Below, in pieces: positions 43,682 through 50,569 of a DNA stretch of 64,000 nucleotides (positions are counted from its first letter, which is position 1; the number at the start of each line of letters is the position of its first letter). The notes under the pieces are model-generated. The model was not told where the DNA came from, searched no databases, and saw nothing but the letters and a program-made list of their open reading frames with translations. This DNA comes from Siccirubricoccus deserti (GTDB taxonomy: Bacteria; Pseudomonadota; Alphaproteobacteria; Acetobacterales; Acetobacteraceae), in the NCBI RefSeq assembly GCF_014283215.1, contig NZ_JACOMF010000008.1:62001-126000 (forward strand), given 5' to 3'. The position numbers and the translations under genes are program-made.

Positions 43682-43942
43682 TCAGATCGGGTTGGCGCCC
43701 GGCAACGGCTCGCCCTCGTCGGGCAGCGTATCGGCGGCAGCGACATCGGCGGCGGCGACATTGCCGTGGTCCTCGCGCCATTCCGAGCGCTTTCGCATCG
43801 CCTGGCGCGCCAGGCAGGCGCCGCCGACGATCCCGGCGCCGACGCCAACGCCGGCCAGGAACGGCCCGATGCCGGCCAGCACGGCCATGCCGCCCATGGC
43901 GGTGCCGGCCATCGCCAGCGGATTGCAACTCGGCAGGAACAT
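43682..43942 (-). CDS. Hypothetical small membrane protein
   Basis: An 86-aa protein of unknown function. It has a hydrophobic Gly/Ala-rich segment (AMAGTAMGGMAVLAGIGPFLAGVGVGAGIVGGACLA in two parts, about residues 10-45) that could form one or two membrane passes, then a polar acidic tail ending in LPDEGEPLPGANPI. An AAGAGG-type site precedes ATG 43942. It follows the pqq operon on the same strand but is separated by 175 bases of structured DNA. Confidence 0.6.
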   Translation of the reverse strand: MFLPSCNPLAMAGTAMGGMAVLAGIGPFLAGVGVGAGIVGGACLARQAMRKRSEWREDHGNVAAADVAAADTLPDEGEPLPGANPI

Positions 43943-43965
43943 GAGCCTCTTCCCTTGAAGGTCTG

Positions 43966-44016
43966 GGCCGGCGGTGCGAAGCGGACCGATGATCCGCCCG
44001 CTTCGCACCGCCGGCC
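43966..44016. terminator. Large 19-base-pair inverted repeat after pqqE
   Basis: GGCCGGCGGTGCGAAGCGG (43966-43984) and its exact complement (43998-44016) with a 13-base spacer. It lies about 100 bases beyond the pqqE stop and just upstream of the next minus-strand gene, so it may end pqq transcription. No T-run follows. Confidence 0.45.
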
Positions 44017-44026
44017 AGTGGTGCGG

Positions 44027-44074
44027 TGGCCCGATTCACCTGGAGCCTGGGGACCAGGCGCCCGGATCGGGCCA
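44027..44074. repeat. Nested inverted repeat beside the 19-bp hairpin
   Basis: TGGCCCGAT (44027-44035) pairs with ATCGGGCCA (44066-44074). Within the 30-base interval CCTGG and CCAGG can also pair. Together with the neighbouring hairpin this makes the 43943-44117 gap strongly structured and without any coding frame. Confidence 0.4.
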
Positions 44075-44117
44075 TTGGAGTGTGGCGCGCCCGACGGCAA
44101 CGGCAACCCCAAGGTCG

Positions 44118-45221
44118 TCAGGGCTGGCGCCGGGGTTCGCGGTAGGTGAAGCCCTCCCCGCTTGCCGCCGCCGTCGCGACTGCCGATGCCAGCAACGCAT
44201 GGTGCGGCGAAAAGGCGCAGGCCGGGTCGGTGGCGGCGGCGTCGCCGGTCAGGGCAAAGGCCTGGCAGCGGCAGCCGCCCCAATCCACCTCCGCCCGGTC
44301 GCAGCCACGGCAGGGCGGCGGCATCCAGCCGGTGCCACGGAACCGGGCGAAGGCCCCGGAATCCTCCCAGGCCTGCCGCAGCGAAACCTGGCGCACATCG
44401 GGGAAGTCGAAGCCGGGCAGGCTTTCCGCGGCATGGCAGGGCAGCACCCGGCCGGCGGGAGACACCGCCAGGAAGCGCCGGCCCCAGCCGCCCATGCAGG
44501 ATTTCGGCCGCGCCGCGTGGTAATCCGGCACCACATAGTCGATCACCAGCCGGCCGCTCAGCGCACGGCGGGCCGCCTCCACCGTTCGGGTCGCCGCCTC
44601 AAGCTGGTCGCGGCCTGGCAGCAGCGCGTCACGGTTGGCGAGCGCCCAGCCGTAGTACTGCACATGCGCCACCTCAAGCCGCCCGGCGCCGAGGTCGAGC
44701 GCCAGCGCGATCAGCGCCGGCAGCCGGTCGAGGTTCTGCCGGTGCACCACCGCGTTCAAGGTCAGCGGCAGGCCAGCCTCGGTGACCAGCCGCGCCGCCG
44801 CCAACTTCCTCGCATGACCGCCGGCATAGCCGCCGATGCGATCGGCGGACGCCGGTTCGGCGTCCTGGACCGAGAGCTGCACATGGTCCAGCCCGGCCGC
44901 CGCCAGCGCCGCCAGCTTTGCCGCATCCAGCAGCACACCGGCGGTGATCAGGTTGGTGTAGAGCCCGGCCGCGCTGGCCGCCGCGACGAGCGCCACGATA
45001 TCACGCCGCGCCGTGGGCTCGCCGCCGGAGAGATGCACCTGCAGGCAGCCGAGCGCCGCCGCTTCGCGGAACACCCGCGCCCAGGTCGCGGTGTCGAGCT
45101 CGGCGCCAGGGCCGGTCAGGGCGGTGGGGTTGGAGCAATAGGGGCAGTGCAGCGGGCAGCGATGGGTCAGCTCGGCGAGCAGCGCGAGCGGCGCTTCGAT
45201 GCTGCCCCGGCCCGCCGTCAT
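44118..45221 (-). CDS. pqqE: PQQ biosynthesis radical SAM enzyme PqqE
   Basis: Forms the carbon-carbon bond between Glu and Tyr of the PqqA peptide, with PqqD as peptide chaperone. The radical SAM motif CPLHCPYC supplies Cys 22, 26 and 29, followed by the SAM-binding HLSGGEPTARRDI. The C-terminal SPASM region contains the auxiliary-cluster cysteines in KSCMGGWGRR, PCHAAES, PPPCRGCDRAEVDWGGCRC and DPACAF. It is 367 aa, normal for the family. Its ATG overlaps the pqqD stop by four bases, so it is translated with PqqD. Confidence 0.96.
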   Translation of the reverse strand: MTAGRGSIEAPLALLAELTHRCPLHCPYCSNPTALTGPGAELDTATWARVFREAAALGCLQVHLSGGEPTARRDIVALVAAASAAGLYTNLITAGVLLDAAKLAALAAAGLDHVQLSVQDAEPASADRIGGYAGGHARKLAAARLVTEAGLPLTLNAVVHRQNLDRLPALIALALDLGAGRLEVAHVQYYGWALANRDALLPGRDQLEAATRTVEAARRALSGRLVIDYVVPDYHAARPKSCMGGWGRRFLAVSPAGRVLPCHAAESLPGFDFPDVRQVSLRQAWEDSGAFARFRGTGWMPPPCRGCDRAEVDWGGCRCQAFALTGDAAATDPACAFSPHHALLASAVATAAASGEGFTYREPRRQP

Positions 45222-45487
45222 GCCAGCACCACGCCCCGGGCGTGAAGATCCTCCAGCAGCGCCAGCACATCGGCCAGGATCTCCGTACGCGGCGCGTCGT
45301 AGAGGGCGGCGAGGTCGTCGGCCATGGCATCGATGCTGCGGGCCCCGTCCAGCAGCCGCAGCACCTCCAGCGCCACCGCGTCCGGCACGAACATCCGCTC
45401 CGGCCCCAGCACCACCCATTGACCGCGCGCCTTGTCCTCGCGCAGCCGCATCCCCGGCGCCAGGCGCGGGATGCTGGCGGGATTCAT
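45218..45487 (-). CDS. pqqD: PqqA-binding peptide chaperone PqqD
   Basis: A small (89-aa) RRE-fold protein that binds PqqA and presents it to PqqE. The start PRLAPGMRLREDKARGQWVVLGPERMF and the tail IDAMADDLAALYDAPRTEILADVLALLEDL are typical. ATG 45487 gives family length. Four-base overlaps with both pqqC and pqqE show a single coupled transcript. Confidence 0.94.
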   Translation of the reverse strand: MNPASIPRLAPGMRLREDKARGQWVVLGPERMFVPDAVALEVLRLLDGARSIDAMADDLAALYDAPRTEILADVLALLEDLHARGVVLA

Positions 45488-46227
45488 GGCGGCGTGCCGG
45501 GGCGGAAGGCGCCGGGCGGCGGCAGCGCGGGCGCGACATAGGCGAAATGCAGCGCATCGAGCTGCGCCCAGAGCAGGTCGCATTTGAAACGCAGTGCATC
45601 CATCACCTGCTCCTGCTCCGCCCGCGTCCGTGCCTCCCGCTTCACGTAGTCCAGGGCGAAACGCACATCCTGCGGCGCCTGGGTGAGGCGCGGGGTGAAA
45701 TAGGCCAGCGTCTCCGCCGAGACGAAGTCGTAGCCCCGCAGCATGCCGGCGACGCGCTGCGAGATGATGTCCGGCGAGAACATCTCCGTGAGTGACGAGG
45801 CCACCGCTTCCAGCACCGAGCGGTATTTCACGAAGTTCACATAGGCATCCACCGCGAAGCGCGTGCCGGGCAGCAGCCCGCGCAGCGAGGTCACGTAGTC
45901 CCGGTCGAGGCCAAGCCCGTCGGTCAGCCGCAGCCAGCGCTCGACGCCGCCAGGGTGCTCGCCGTCGCCGTCATGGTCGGCCAGCCGCCGCCGCCATTCC
46001 CGGCGCAGCGCCGGCGTCGGCAGCCGGGCGATCAGGGAGGCGTCCTTCGCCGGAATGCTGGCCTGGTAGTAGTAGCGGTTCAGCGCCCAGGCCTGCACCT
46101 GCCCTTTCGTCAGCCGCCCGCCATGCAGCAGGTGATGGAAGGGGTGGTGGATATGATAGCGCTCCTCGCCGATGGCGCGGAGGCGCCGCTCCAGCTCCTC
46201 CGGCGGCAGCGGCGCGTCATCCGTCAC
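45484..46227 (-). CDS. pqqC: Pyrroloquinoline-quinone synthase PqqC
   Basis: Catalyses the last, cofactor-free ring closure and eight-electron oxidation to PQQ. The 247-aa all-helical protein carries YHIHHPFHHLLHGGRLTKGQVQAWALNRYYYQ, KDASLIARL, RRLADHDGD, AVDAYVNFVKYRS and SSLTEMFSP, which include the active-site His, Arg, Tyr and Lys residues of PqqC. It overlaps pqqB and pqqD by four bases each. Confidence 0.96.
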   Translation of the reverse strand: MTDDAPLPPEELERRLRAIGEERYHIHHPFHHLLHGGRLTKGQVQAWALNRYYYQASIPAKDASLIARLPTPALRREWRRRLADHDGDGEHPGGVERWLRLTDGLGLDRDYVTSLRGLLPGTRFAVDAYVNFVKYRSVLEAVASSLTEMFSPDIISQRVAGMLRGYDFVSAETLAYFTPRLTQAPQDVRFALDYVKREARTRAEQEQVMDALRFKCDLLWAQLDALHFAYVAPALPPPGAFRPGTPP

Positions 46228-47156
46228 AGCGTGATCTCCATGCCATCCTCGGCAACCTCCCAGCCGGCGGCGACGGCGGCCGCGCGCTCCGGGCTGTCGG
46301 CCAGCAAGACGGGGTTGGTGTTGTTCAGATGGATCAGAATGCGGCGCCGCACCCCGAGCCGGGCGAAGCCCGCCATGGTGCCCTCCGCGCCGTTGATGCT
46401 CATGTGTCCCATCCGCCGTCCGGTCTTCGGCCCGGCGCCGGCGCGGATCATCTCATCGTCCTGCCACAGGGTGCCGTCGAACAGCACGCAGGCGGCGCCT
46501 GCAAGCCGGGCGCGCAGCGCCGGCGTCAGGGCGGCGCAGCCGGGGATGAAGAACAGTGTCCCGCCGCCGGCGGAGAGGGCGAGGCCGATGGTCTCGCCAT
46601 CCTCCGCCCGGCCGGGATCGGCGCCGCCTGCCTCCTGGAACAGCGGCACCTTGCCCGGTACGGCGAAGGCTTCGAGGGTGAGGCCGAGGGGCGTGCCGGC
46701 GGCATCGCACAAGGGCGTGCCCTCTTCCAGCGGCAACCGGCGCCGCGGCACCAGCGCCGGGTCCAGCACCTGGAAGATCGGGTTCGCCGCCAGCACGCCG
46801 AGCGCCGGCGCACCGGCGTAGAGGGCGAAGGGGTGGCGTTCCCGCAGGGTCAGCAACCCGGCGATGGCATCCACCTCGGCCCCGGTCAGCACCACCGCGG
46901 CGATCGGCGAGTGCCGTATGGCGCCGGGCCCCGGACGCGGGTGCAGCACCTGCGTCGCTTCCAGCTGCGCCCGCAGGTCGGGCGCGGCGTTCAGCAGCAC
47001 CCAGCGCTGCCCATCGGCCGAGATCGCCACCGAGGTCTGGCTGCGCGGCCGCGCCGCGGGGTCGCCGGCGCGGGCGCGGCGGCAGCCCGGCCCGGCGGAA
47101 TTCCATTGCGGGAAGCCCCCCCCTGCCCCGGCACCCAGGATGATCGCCCGCATCAT
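46224..47156 (-). CDS. pqqB: PQQ biosynthesis hydroxylase PqqB
   Basis: A metallo-beta-lactamase-fold iron enzyme that hydroxylates the cross-linked Tyr intermediate. It begins MMRAIILGAGAGGGFPQWNS and shows SQTSVAISADGQRWVLLNAAPDLRAQL, SPIAAVVLTGAEVDAIAGLLTLRE and GRRMGHMSINGAEGTM. The start can be ATG 47156 or ATG 47153; AGGGGGG is just upstream. Length about 310 aa is normal. It follows the short pqqA-like gene after a 19-base gap. Confidence 0.95.
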   Translation of the reverse strand: MMRAIILGAGAGGGFPQWNSAGPGCRRARAGDPAARPRSQTSVAISADGQRWVLLNAAPDLRAQLEATQVLHPRPGPGAIRHSPIAAVVLTGAEVDAIAGLLTLRERHPFALYAGAPALGVLAANPIFQVLDPALVPRRRLPLEEGTPLCDAAGTPLGLTLEAFAVPGKVPLFQEAGGADPGRAEDGETIGLALSAGGGTLFFIPGCAALTPALRARLAGAACVLFDGTLWQDDEMIRAGAGPKTGRRMGHMSINGAEGTMAGFARLGVRRRILIHLNNTNPVLLADSPERAAAVAAGWEVAEDGMEITL

Positions 47157-47175
47157 GCCCCCCTGCGGAACAGGT

Positions 47176-47250
47176 TCAGCCACGCCCGGCGCAGGCTTTG
47201 ATCTCGAGCGCGAGGGGGATTCCGGTCACGCGGGGCTTGCTCCAGACCAT
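47176..47250 (-). CDS. Variant PqqA-like precursor peptide lacking the cross-link Tyr
   Basis: A 24-residue peptide gene just before pqqB. It reads MVWSKPRVTGIPLALEIKAC and then AGRG. The first 16 residues match PqqA, including the Glu (E16 in LALE), but position 20, where PqqA has the Tyr that PqqE joins to this Glu, is Cys. It therefore cannot yield PQQ by the known route. GGGGAG lies five bases before the ATG, so it is probably translated. A normal pqqA gene lies 450 bases upstream. It could be a decaying duplicate or a separate PqqE/PqqD substrate; see findings. Confidence 0.8.
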   Translation of the reverse strand: MVWSKPRVTGIPLALEIKACAGRG

Positions 47251-47698
47251 GGGATCTCCCCTTGATGACTGCGCCAGAGCGGATCGTGGAAGAACGTGAA
47301 CGCCCCGGAACGCGAATCCGTTTCACGAGCAACGGCCCAGCGTGACTCGGCGTTCAGCCGGACTGCAAAGCGCTGTCGCGGCGTCTTGCCGGCTGCACGG
47401 GCGGGCCTCAACCGGCTACCGCCCTTGCACCGTCGCCGTCACCGCGGCGGCGGCGTGGCTGGCGGTAAGGTCGGCGGCCTACATACCGGCGATATCCCGC
47501 GCCAGCAGGTTCATCTGCTCGTGCCGGTGCCGTCGCTGCGGAAGGTGCGGAGCTAGGTTGCGGCGTGGAGCGGATTTTGGCCGGCCAGGTTCTGTACGCC
47601 AACGGTCGGGAGAAGACCGGACAGAAAGCCCGGCGCCGGAACGGCCGGCGCAGGGCCTCATGCAATGAGCGAAGAGAAGAATCGGCCGCGAGGAAGCC
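47251..47698. other. Interval between the two pqqA-type genes
   Basis: This 448-base gap carries a copy of repeat family A (47293-47375). The rest is GC-rich with no convincing coding frame on either strand; several short open frames lack ribosome-binding sites and family signals. Whether the two precursor genes share one transcript cannot be read from the sequence. Confidence 0.5.
47293..47375. repeat. Dispersed palindromic repeat family A, copy 1
   Basis: Shares the core GTGAACGCCCCGGAACGCG with copies at 54149-54238 (inverted) and 63601-63690, then a palindromic half with GGCGTTCAG and TGCAAAGCGCTG matching GGCGTTCAG and TGCAATCCGCTG. The hairpin arms are more degenerate here (CAGCG at 47339-47343, CGCTG at 47371-47375). 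Confidence 0.55.
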
Positions 47699-47779
47699 TC
47701 AGCCGATCTCCGCGCAGGCGTAGCTGTTGATCTCGAGCGCCAGGGATATCTCGGTTACGCGCGGCTTCTTCCAGACCAT
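47699..47779 (-). CDS. pqqA: PQQ precursor peptide PqqA
   Basis: A 26-residue precursor that starts MVWKKPRVTEISLALEINSY. The Glu (E16) and Tyr (Y20) that become the PQQ skeleton are spaced by three residues, as in all working PqqA peptides. GGAGG six bases before the ATG is a strong site. The gene is the promoter-proximal member of the pqq cluster; a second, altered copy lies before pqqB. On this strand a weak -35/-10 pair (TTGATG and ATCATA, 18-base spacer) sits at about 47812-47841. Confidence 0.92.
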   Translation of the reverse strand: MVWKKPRVTEISLALEINSYACAEIG

Positions 47780-47860
47780 GTTTGCCTCCATCCGGCGGTG
47801 CGCCATCGGGTATGATGGCCCCCGGTGCAGGCACCATCAAGGGGATGGGCTGGTCTTCCC

Positions 47861-47889
47861 TTGAACCGCGGCCGTCCCGGCCCTACAGA
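47861..47889 (+). promoter_or_regulatory. Probable sigma-70 promoter of asd
   Basis: TTGAAC (47861-47866), 17 bases, TACAGA (47884-47889), located about 50 bases before asd in the divergent pqqA-asd gap. Confidence 0.5.
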
Positions 47890-47940
47890 ACCGGCGCCCT
47901 CCGTCGAAGCGGGGGGCCTCGGTCGTTTCAGGAGCAGGTC

Positions 47941-48975
47941 ATGGGCTACAGGGTCGCGATCGTCGGCGCCACCGGTGCGGTGGGGCGCGAGATGCTGAAG
48001 ACCCTCGCCGAGCGGAACTTCCCGGTGAGTGAGGCCATCGCCCTCGCCTCGGGCCGTTCGACGGGGATGGAAGTGTCCTTCGGCGAGAAGACCGTGCTCA
48101 AGGTGAAAAACCTGGAGACCTTCGACTTCAAGGGCATCGATATCGGCCTGTTCTCCCCGGGCGCCTCGGTCTCGGCGGTGCATGCGCCGCGGGCGGCGGC
48201 GGCGGGCTGCATCGTCATCGACAACACCAGCCAGTTCCGCATGGACCACGACGTGCCGCTGGTGGTGCCGGAGGTGAACCCTCACCACCTGAAGCAGTTC
48301 AGCAAGCGGAACATCATCGCCAACCCGAATTGCTCGACCATCCAGATGGTGGTCGCGCTGAACCCGCTGCACGCCATCAGCCGCATCAAGCGGGTCGTCG
48401 TCTCCACCTACCAGTCGGTCTCCGGCGCCGGCAAGGAAGGCATGGACGAGCTGTTCAACCAGACCCGCGCCGTCTATGTGAACGACCCCTCTGTGCCCGA
48501 GCAATTCACCAAGCCAATCGCCTTCAACTGCATCCCGCACATCGACCGGTTCATGGATGATGGGAGCACGAAGGAGGAGTGGAAGATGGCGGTGGAGACC
48601 AGGAAGATCCTTGACCCCGATATCGCGGTCATCGCCACCTGCGTCCGCGTGCCGGTCTTCATCGGCCATTCGGAAGCCGTGCACGTCGAGTTCGAGGGCC
48701 CGATCACCGAGGAGCAGGCCATCGAGGCGCTGCGGGACGCGCCCGGCGTCCAGCTCATCGACAAGCGCGAGGATGGTGGATACATCACCCAGATCGACGC
48801 CGCCGGCGAGGATGCCGTCTACGTCAGCCGGCTGCGCCGCGACCCGACCGTGCCGCATGGCCTGGCCTTCTGGTGCGTCTCCGACAACCTGCGCAAGGGC
48901 GCGGCACTGAACGCGGTGCAGATTGCCGAGGCGCTGGTGGAACAGGGGCTGATCACGGCGAAGCAGGCGGCCTGA
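47941..48975 (+). CDS. asd: Aspartate-semialdehyde dehydrogenase
   Basis: Reduces aspartyl phosphate to the semialdehyde in the lysine, threonine and methionine pathway. NADP site YRVAIVGATGAVGREMLKTL; catalytic Cys in IIANPNCSTIQMVVAL; active His region RVPVFIGHSEAVHVEFE. The 344-aa length suits the Gram-positive/alpha type of the enzyme. AGGAG lies ahead of ATG 47941. It is a monocistronic housekeeping gene, divergent from pqqA. Confidence 0.96.
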   Translation: MGYRVAIVGATGAVGREMLKTLAERNFPVSEAIALASGRSTGMEVSFGEKTVLKVKNLETFDFKGIDIGLFSPGASVSAVHAPRAAAAGCIVIDNTSQFRMDHDVPLVVPEVNPHHLKQFSKRNIIANPNCSTIQMVVALNPLHAISRIKRVVVSTYQSVSGAGKEGMDELFNQTRAVYVNDPSVPEQFTKPIAFNCIPHIDRFMDDGSTKEEWKMAVETRKILDPDIAVIATCVRVPVFIGHSEAVHVEFEGPITEEQAIEALRDAPGVQLIDKREDGGYITQIDAAGEDAVYVSRLRRDPTVPHGLAFWCVSDNLRKGAALNAVQIAEALVEQGLITAKQAA

Positions 48976-49171
48976 CACCCGGGGCGCGGTGGCCCGGCCT
49001 TCCGGCGGCGGGCCCAGGCCACGGACCGGCGCTTGACCCTGCCGCGAGGCGCGAATTGCCCCTCCGGCCGGGCTTGCCCGCGTCCCGGCCCGGTGCGATG
49101 TTCCGGCCGCTTTCTGCAGCCCTGCCGCATCCGCGCACCGCTCCGCGGCGGGAGACGATGAGGATCGGTTC

Positions 49172-50389
49172 ATGGCGAAGATCAAGGTAAAGACCCCCGT
49201 CGTGGAGATGGACGGGGATGAGATGACCCGCATCATCTGGGGGTTCATCAAGGACAGGCTGATCCTCCCCTACCTCGACATCGACCTGAAGTACTACGAC
49301 CTCGGAATCCAAAAGCGCGACGAGACCGACGACCAGATCACGGTCGACGCCGCCAACGCCACCAAGCAGTACGGCGTCGGCGTGAAATGCGCGACGATCA
49401 CCCCGGATGAGGCCCGCGTCGCCGAATTCGGCCTGAAGAAGATGTGGCGCAGCCCGAACGGCACCATCCGCAACATCCTCGACGGCACCATCTTCCGCGA
49501 GCCGATCATCTGCCAGAACGTGCCGCGCCTGGTGCCGCACTGGTCGAAGCCGATCGTCATCGGCCGCCACGCCTATGGCGACATCTACCGCGCCGCCGAG
49601 ACCAAAATCCCGGGCCCGGGCAAGGCGACCATCAGCTGGACGCCGGCCGACGGCGGCGAGCCAGTGACCCTGGAAGTGACCAACTTCCCCGAGGGCGGCG
49701 GCGTGCTGATGGGCATGCACAACACCCGCAAGTCCATCGAGGGCTTCGCCCGCGCCTCCTTCAACTACGGCCTGGCGCGCGGCTTCAGCGTGTACTTCAG
49801 CCACAAGAACACGATCCTCAAGGCCTATGACGGCGAGTTCAAGGACATCTTCAAGGCGATCTTCGACAAGGAATTCGCCGCGCAGTTCAAGGCCGCGAAC
49901 CTGACCTACGAGGACCGGCTAATCGATGACATGGTGGCCTCCGCCCTGAAGTGGGAAGGCGGCTATGTCTGGGCCTGCAAGAACTACGACGGCGACGTCG
50001 AGTCCGACATCGTCGCGCAGGGCTTCGGCTCGCTCGGCCTGATGACCTCGGTGCTGCTCTCCCCGGACGGCAATACGGTGGAGTCGGAGGCGGCGCACGG
50101 CACCGTCACCCGCCACTACCGCGAGCACCAGAAGGGCCGCGAGACCAGCACCAACCCGATCGCCTCGATCTTCGCCTGGACCCGGGGCCTCGCCTATCGT
50201 GGCAAGTTCGACAACACGCCGGACGTGACCGGCTTCGCCGAGACGCTGGAGAAGGTCTGCATCAGCACCGTCGAGAGTGGCCACATGACCAAGGATCTGG
50301 CCATCCTGATCGGCAAGGACCAGCCCTGGCTCAATACCCAGGCCTTCCTGGCGAAGCTCGACGAGAACCTGAAGAAGGCGATGGGCTGA
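49172..50389 (+). CDS. icd: Isocitrate dehydrogenase (NADP), homodimeric eukaryote-like type
   Basis: Oxidative decarboxylation of isocitrate in the TCA cycle. The sequence starts [21 protein letters not shown] and includes [19 protein letters not shown] (isocitrate-binding Ser and Asn), the catalytic Tyr-containing region and the NADP loop [21 protein letters not shown]. At 405 aa it belongs to subfamily II (the mitochondrial-like type common in alphaproteobacteria), not the E. coli type. A strong hairpin follows the stop. Confidence 0.97.
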   Translation: MAKIKVKTPVVEMDGDEMTRIIWGFIKDRLILPYLDIDLKYYDLGIQKRDETDDQITVDAANATKQYGVGVKCATITPDEARVAEFGLKKMWRSPNGTIRNILDGTIFREPIICQNVPRLVPHWSKPIVIGRHAYGDIYRAAETKIPGPGKATISWTPADGGEPVTLEVTNFPEGGGVLMGMHNTRKSIEGFARASFNYGLARGFSVYFSHKNTILKAYDGEFKDIFKAIFDKEFAAQFKAANLTYEDRLIDDMVASALKWEGGYVWACKNYDGDVESDIVAQGFGSLGLMTSVLLSPDGNTVESEAAHGTVTRHYREHQKGRETSTNPIASIFAWTRGLAYRGKFDNTPDVTGFAETLEKVCISTVESGHMTKDLAILIGKDQPWLNTQAFLAKLDENLKKAMG

Positions 50390-50395
50390 TCGGGC

Positions 50396-50431
50396 AGGCT
50401 CGGTTCCGCTGGACCCGGCGGAACCGAGCCT
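50396..50431 (+). terminator. Strong hairpin after icd
   Basis: AGGCTCGGTTCCGC (50396-50409) pairs exactly with GCGGAACCGAGCCT (50418-50431) across an eight-base loop, seven bases after the icd stop. Only a short CT-rich tail follows, so it is a terminator-like structure without a U-tract. Confidence 0.6.
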
Positions 50432-50569
50432 CCTGCGTGCCAGATCATGCCGCTGGGCGGCTTCCGGCGGCATTGGAATGGAGGCGGATGCGCGGATCAG
50501 CTCCGCGCATGAGAGGGGGTGGGCAACACCCCACCCACGACAACTGCGGCTGCGGCCCCGATCTCCCTC

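Noticed and set aside
47408-47665. Short minus-strand frames between the two pqqA genes
   Set aside because: No ribosome-binding site, no family signal, and overlap with repeat DNA composition.
49033-49061. TTGACC with a 17-base spacer upstream of icd
   Set aside because: The -10 position reads TTGCCC, too poor to call a promoter.
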